From Aphrophora alni (lineage: Eukaryota > Arthropoda > Insecta > Hemiptera > Aphrophoridae), in the NCBI GenBank assembly GCA_963513935.1, contig OY740765.1, positions 151,987,830 to 152,051,829 on the forward strand: a DNA stretch of 64,000 nucleotides, in the 5' to 3' direction. How positions within the stretch are numbered: the first letter of the stretch is position 1; each line of letters opens with the position of its first letter. Shown here piece after piece: positions 63,721 through 64,000 of this stretch. The position numbers and the translations under genes were made by a program. The notes beneath the pieces were generated by a model, which was given only the letters and a program-made list of their open reading frames with translations, made no database searches and was not told the origin of the DNA.

Positions 63721-64000
63721 AGATAATGAAACTTTCCAACTCTTATCAAAGTTGCTTACTTATCAAACATCTCTCAAATAATCAATAAATTTTCTAATAA
63801 TTAAAACTATATGTCTATACCTTAATAAAATGACAAACATCGAAGATAATGAAATGTTCCAACTCTTATCAAAGTCACTGATTTATCAAACAGCTCTTGA
63901 ATAATCAACAACGTTTCTAATAATTTACGCTATACACATTTTAATGAAAGTAATTTCTTTTTAATTTGAAATTATTTTTAAATGTTGCTATTTTGAATAA
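63721..64000. other. AT-rich DNA with a short duplicated segment
   Basis: 63692-63780 and 63818-63905 are similar (ccttaataaaatgacaaacat, then gataatgaaa and ccaactcttatcaaagt), about 125 bp apart. They form a two-unit repeat at the window edge. Confidence 0.65.

Overview
The window is a piece of an animal, almost certainly insect, nuclear chromosome. It is AT-rich. The only host gene I can support is split into small exons with GT/AG borders by introns of 0.2 to more than 17 kb. TTAGG-type repeats, the insect telomere unit, occur as short internal runs. The transposon families present (mariner, hAT, PIF/Harbinger, piggyBac-like, Penelope-like, LINE and Ty3-type LTR) are usual in arthropods. 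I cannot name the species; a hemipteroid insect with a large genome would fit.

Host gene. Eleven consecutive plus-strand exons between 17748 and 46236 encode about 627 internal residues of UNC-13/Munc13, the synaptic-vesicle priming factor. All eleven join in phase. They cover the C2B domain (three exons) and much of the MUN domain (eight exons). The N-terminal C1/C2A part and the end of the MUN domain plus C2C were not found, so both ends of the gene probably lie outside the window. The first 17.7 kb and the last 17.8 kb then look like parts of large introns.

Transposon landscape. From left to right: two microsatellites, a minus-strand LINE 3' fragment (2.9 kb), a diverged satellite (3.85-4.29 kb), a complete but dead hAT element with 8-bp target duplication (5067-8003), a dead PIF/Harbinger element (8684-9754), and two LINE 3' ends that converge on a hairpin (13.7-15.2 kb). 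Inside unc-13 introns are another LINE 3' end (19 kb), long-armed foldback MITEs (21.5, 26.3, 34.2 and 40 kb), many dead mariner copies, LTR pieces (24.3 and 32.8 kb), a Penelope-like remnant inside a tandem array (29 kb), a perfect 54-bp-arm hairpin (30.3 kb) and a 9-unit satellite of about 135 bp (37.9-39.1 kb).

Right part (46.9-59.3 kb). A minisatellite of about 99-bp units has been split by three insertions, each with its target duplication preserved: a solo LTR (47222-48708), a complete LTR retrotransposon (48714-57400) that landed in the solo LTR's own target duplication, and a piggyBac-like TTAA element (57755-59001). The LTR retrotransposon is the most interesting object. It has 1.33-kb LTRs and one long open frame for a 607-residue Asn/Lys-rich coiled-coil protein. 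It then has about 4 kb of AT-rich sequence with no pol. Its two LTRs are almost identical except for their last 95-100 bp. The far right holds dead mariner copies and a dead hAT element of the GTF2IRD2/ZBED type.

I saw no tRNA, rRNA or CRISPR array. Family assignments are from recognition of protein and terminal motifs; no database search was possible.
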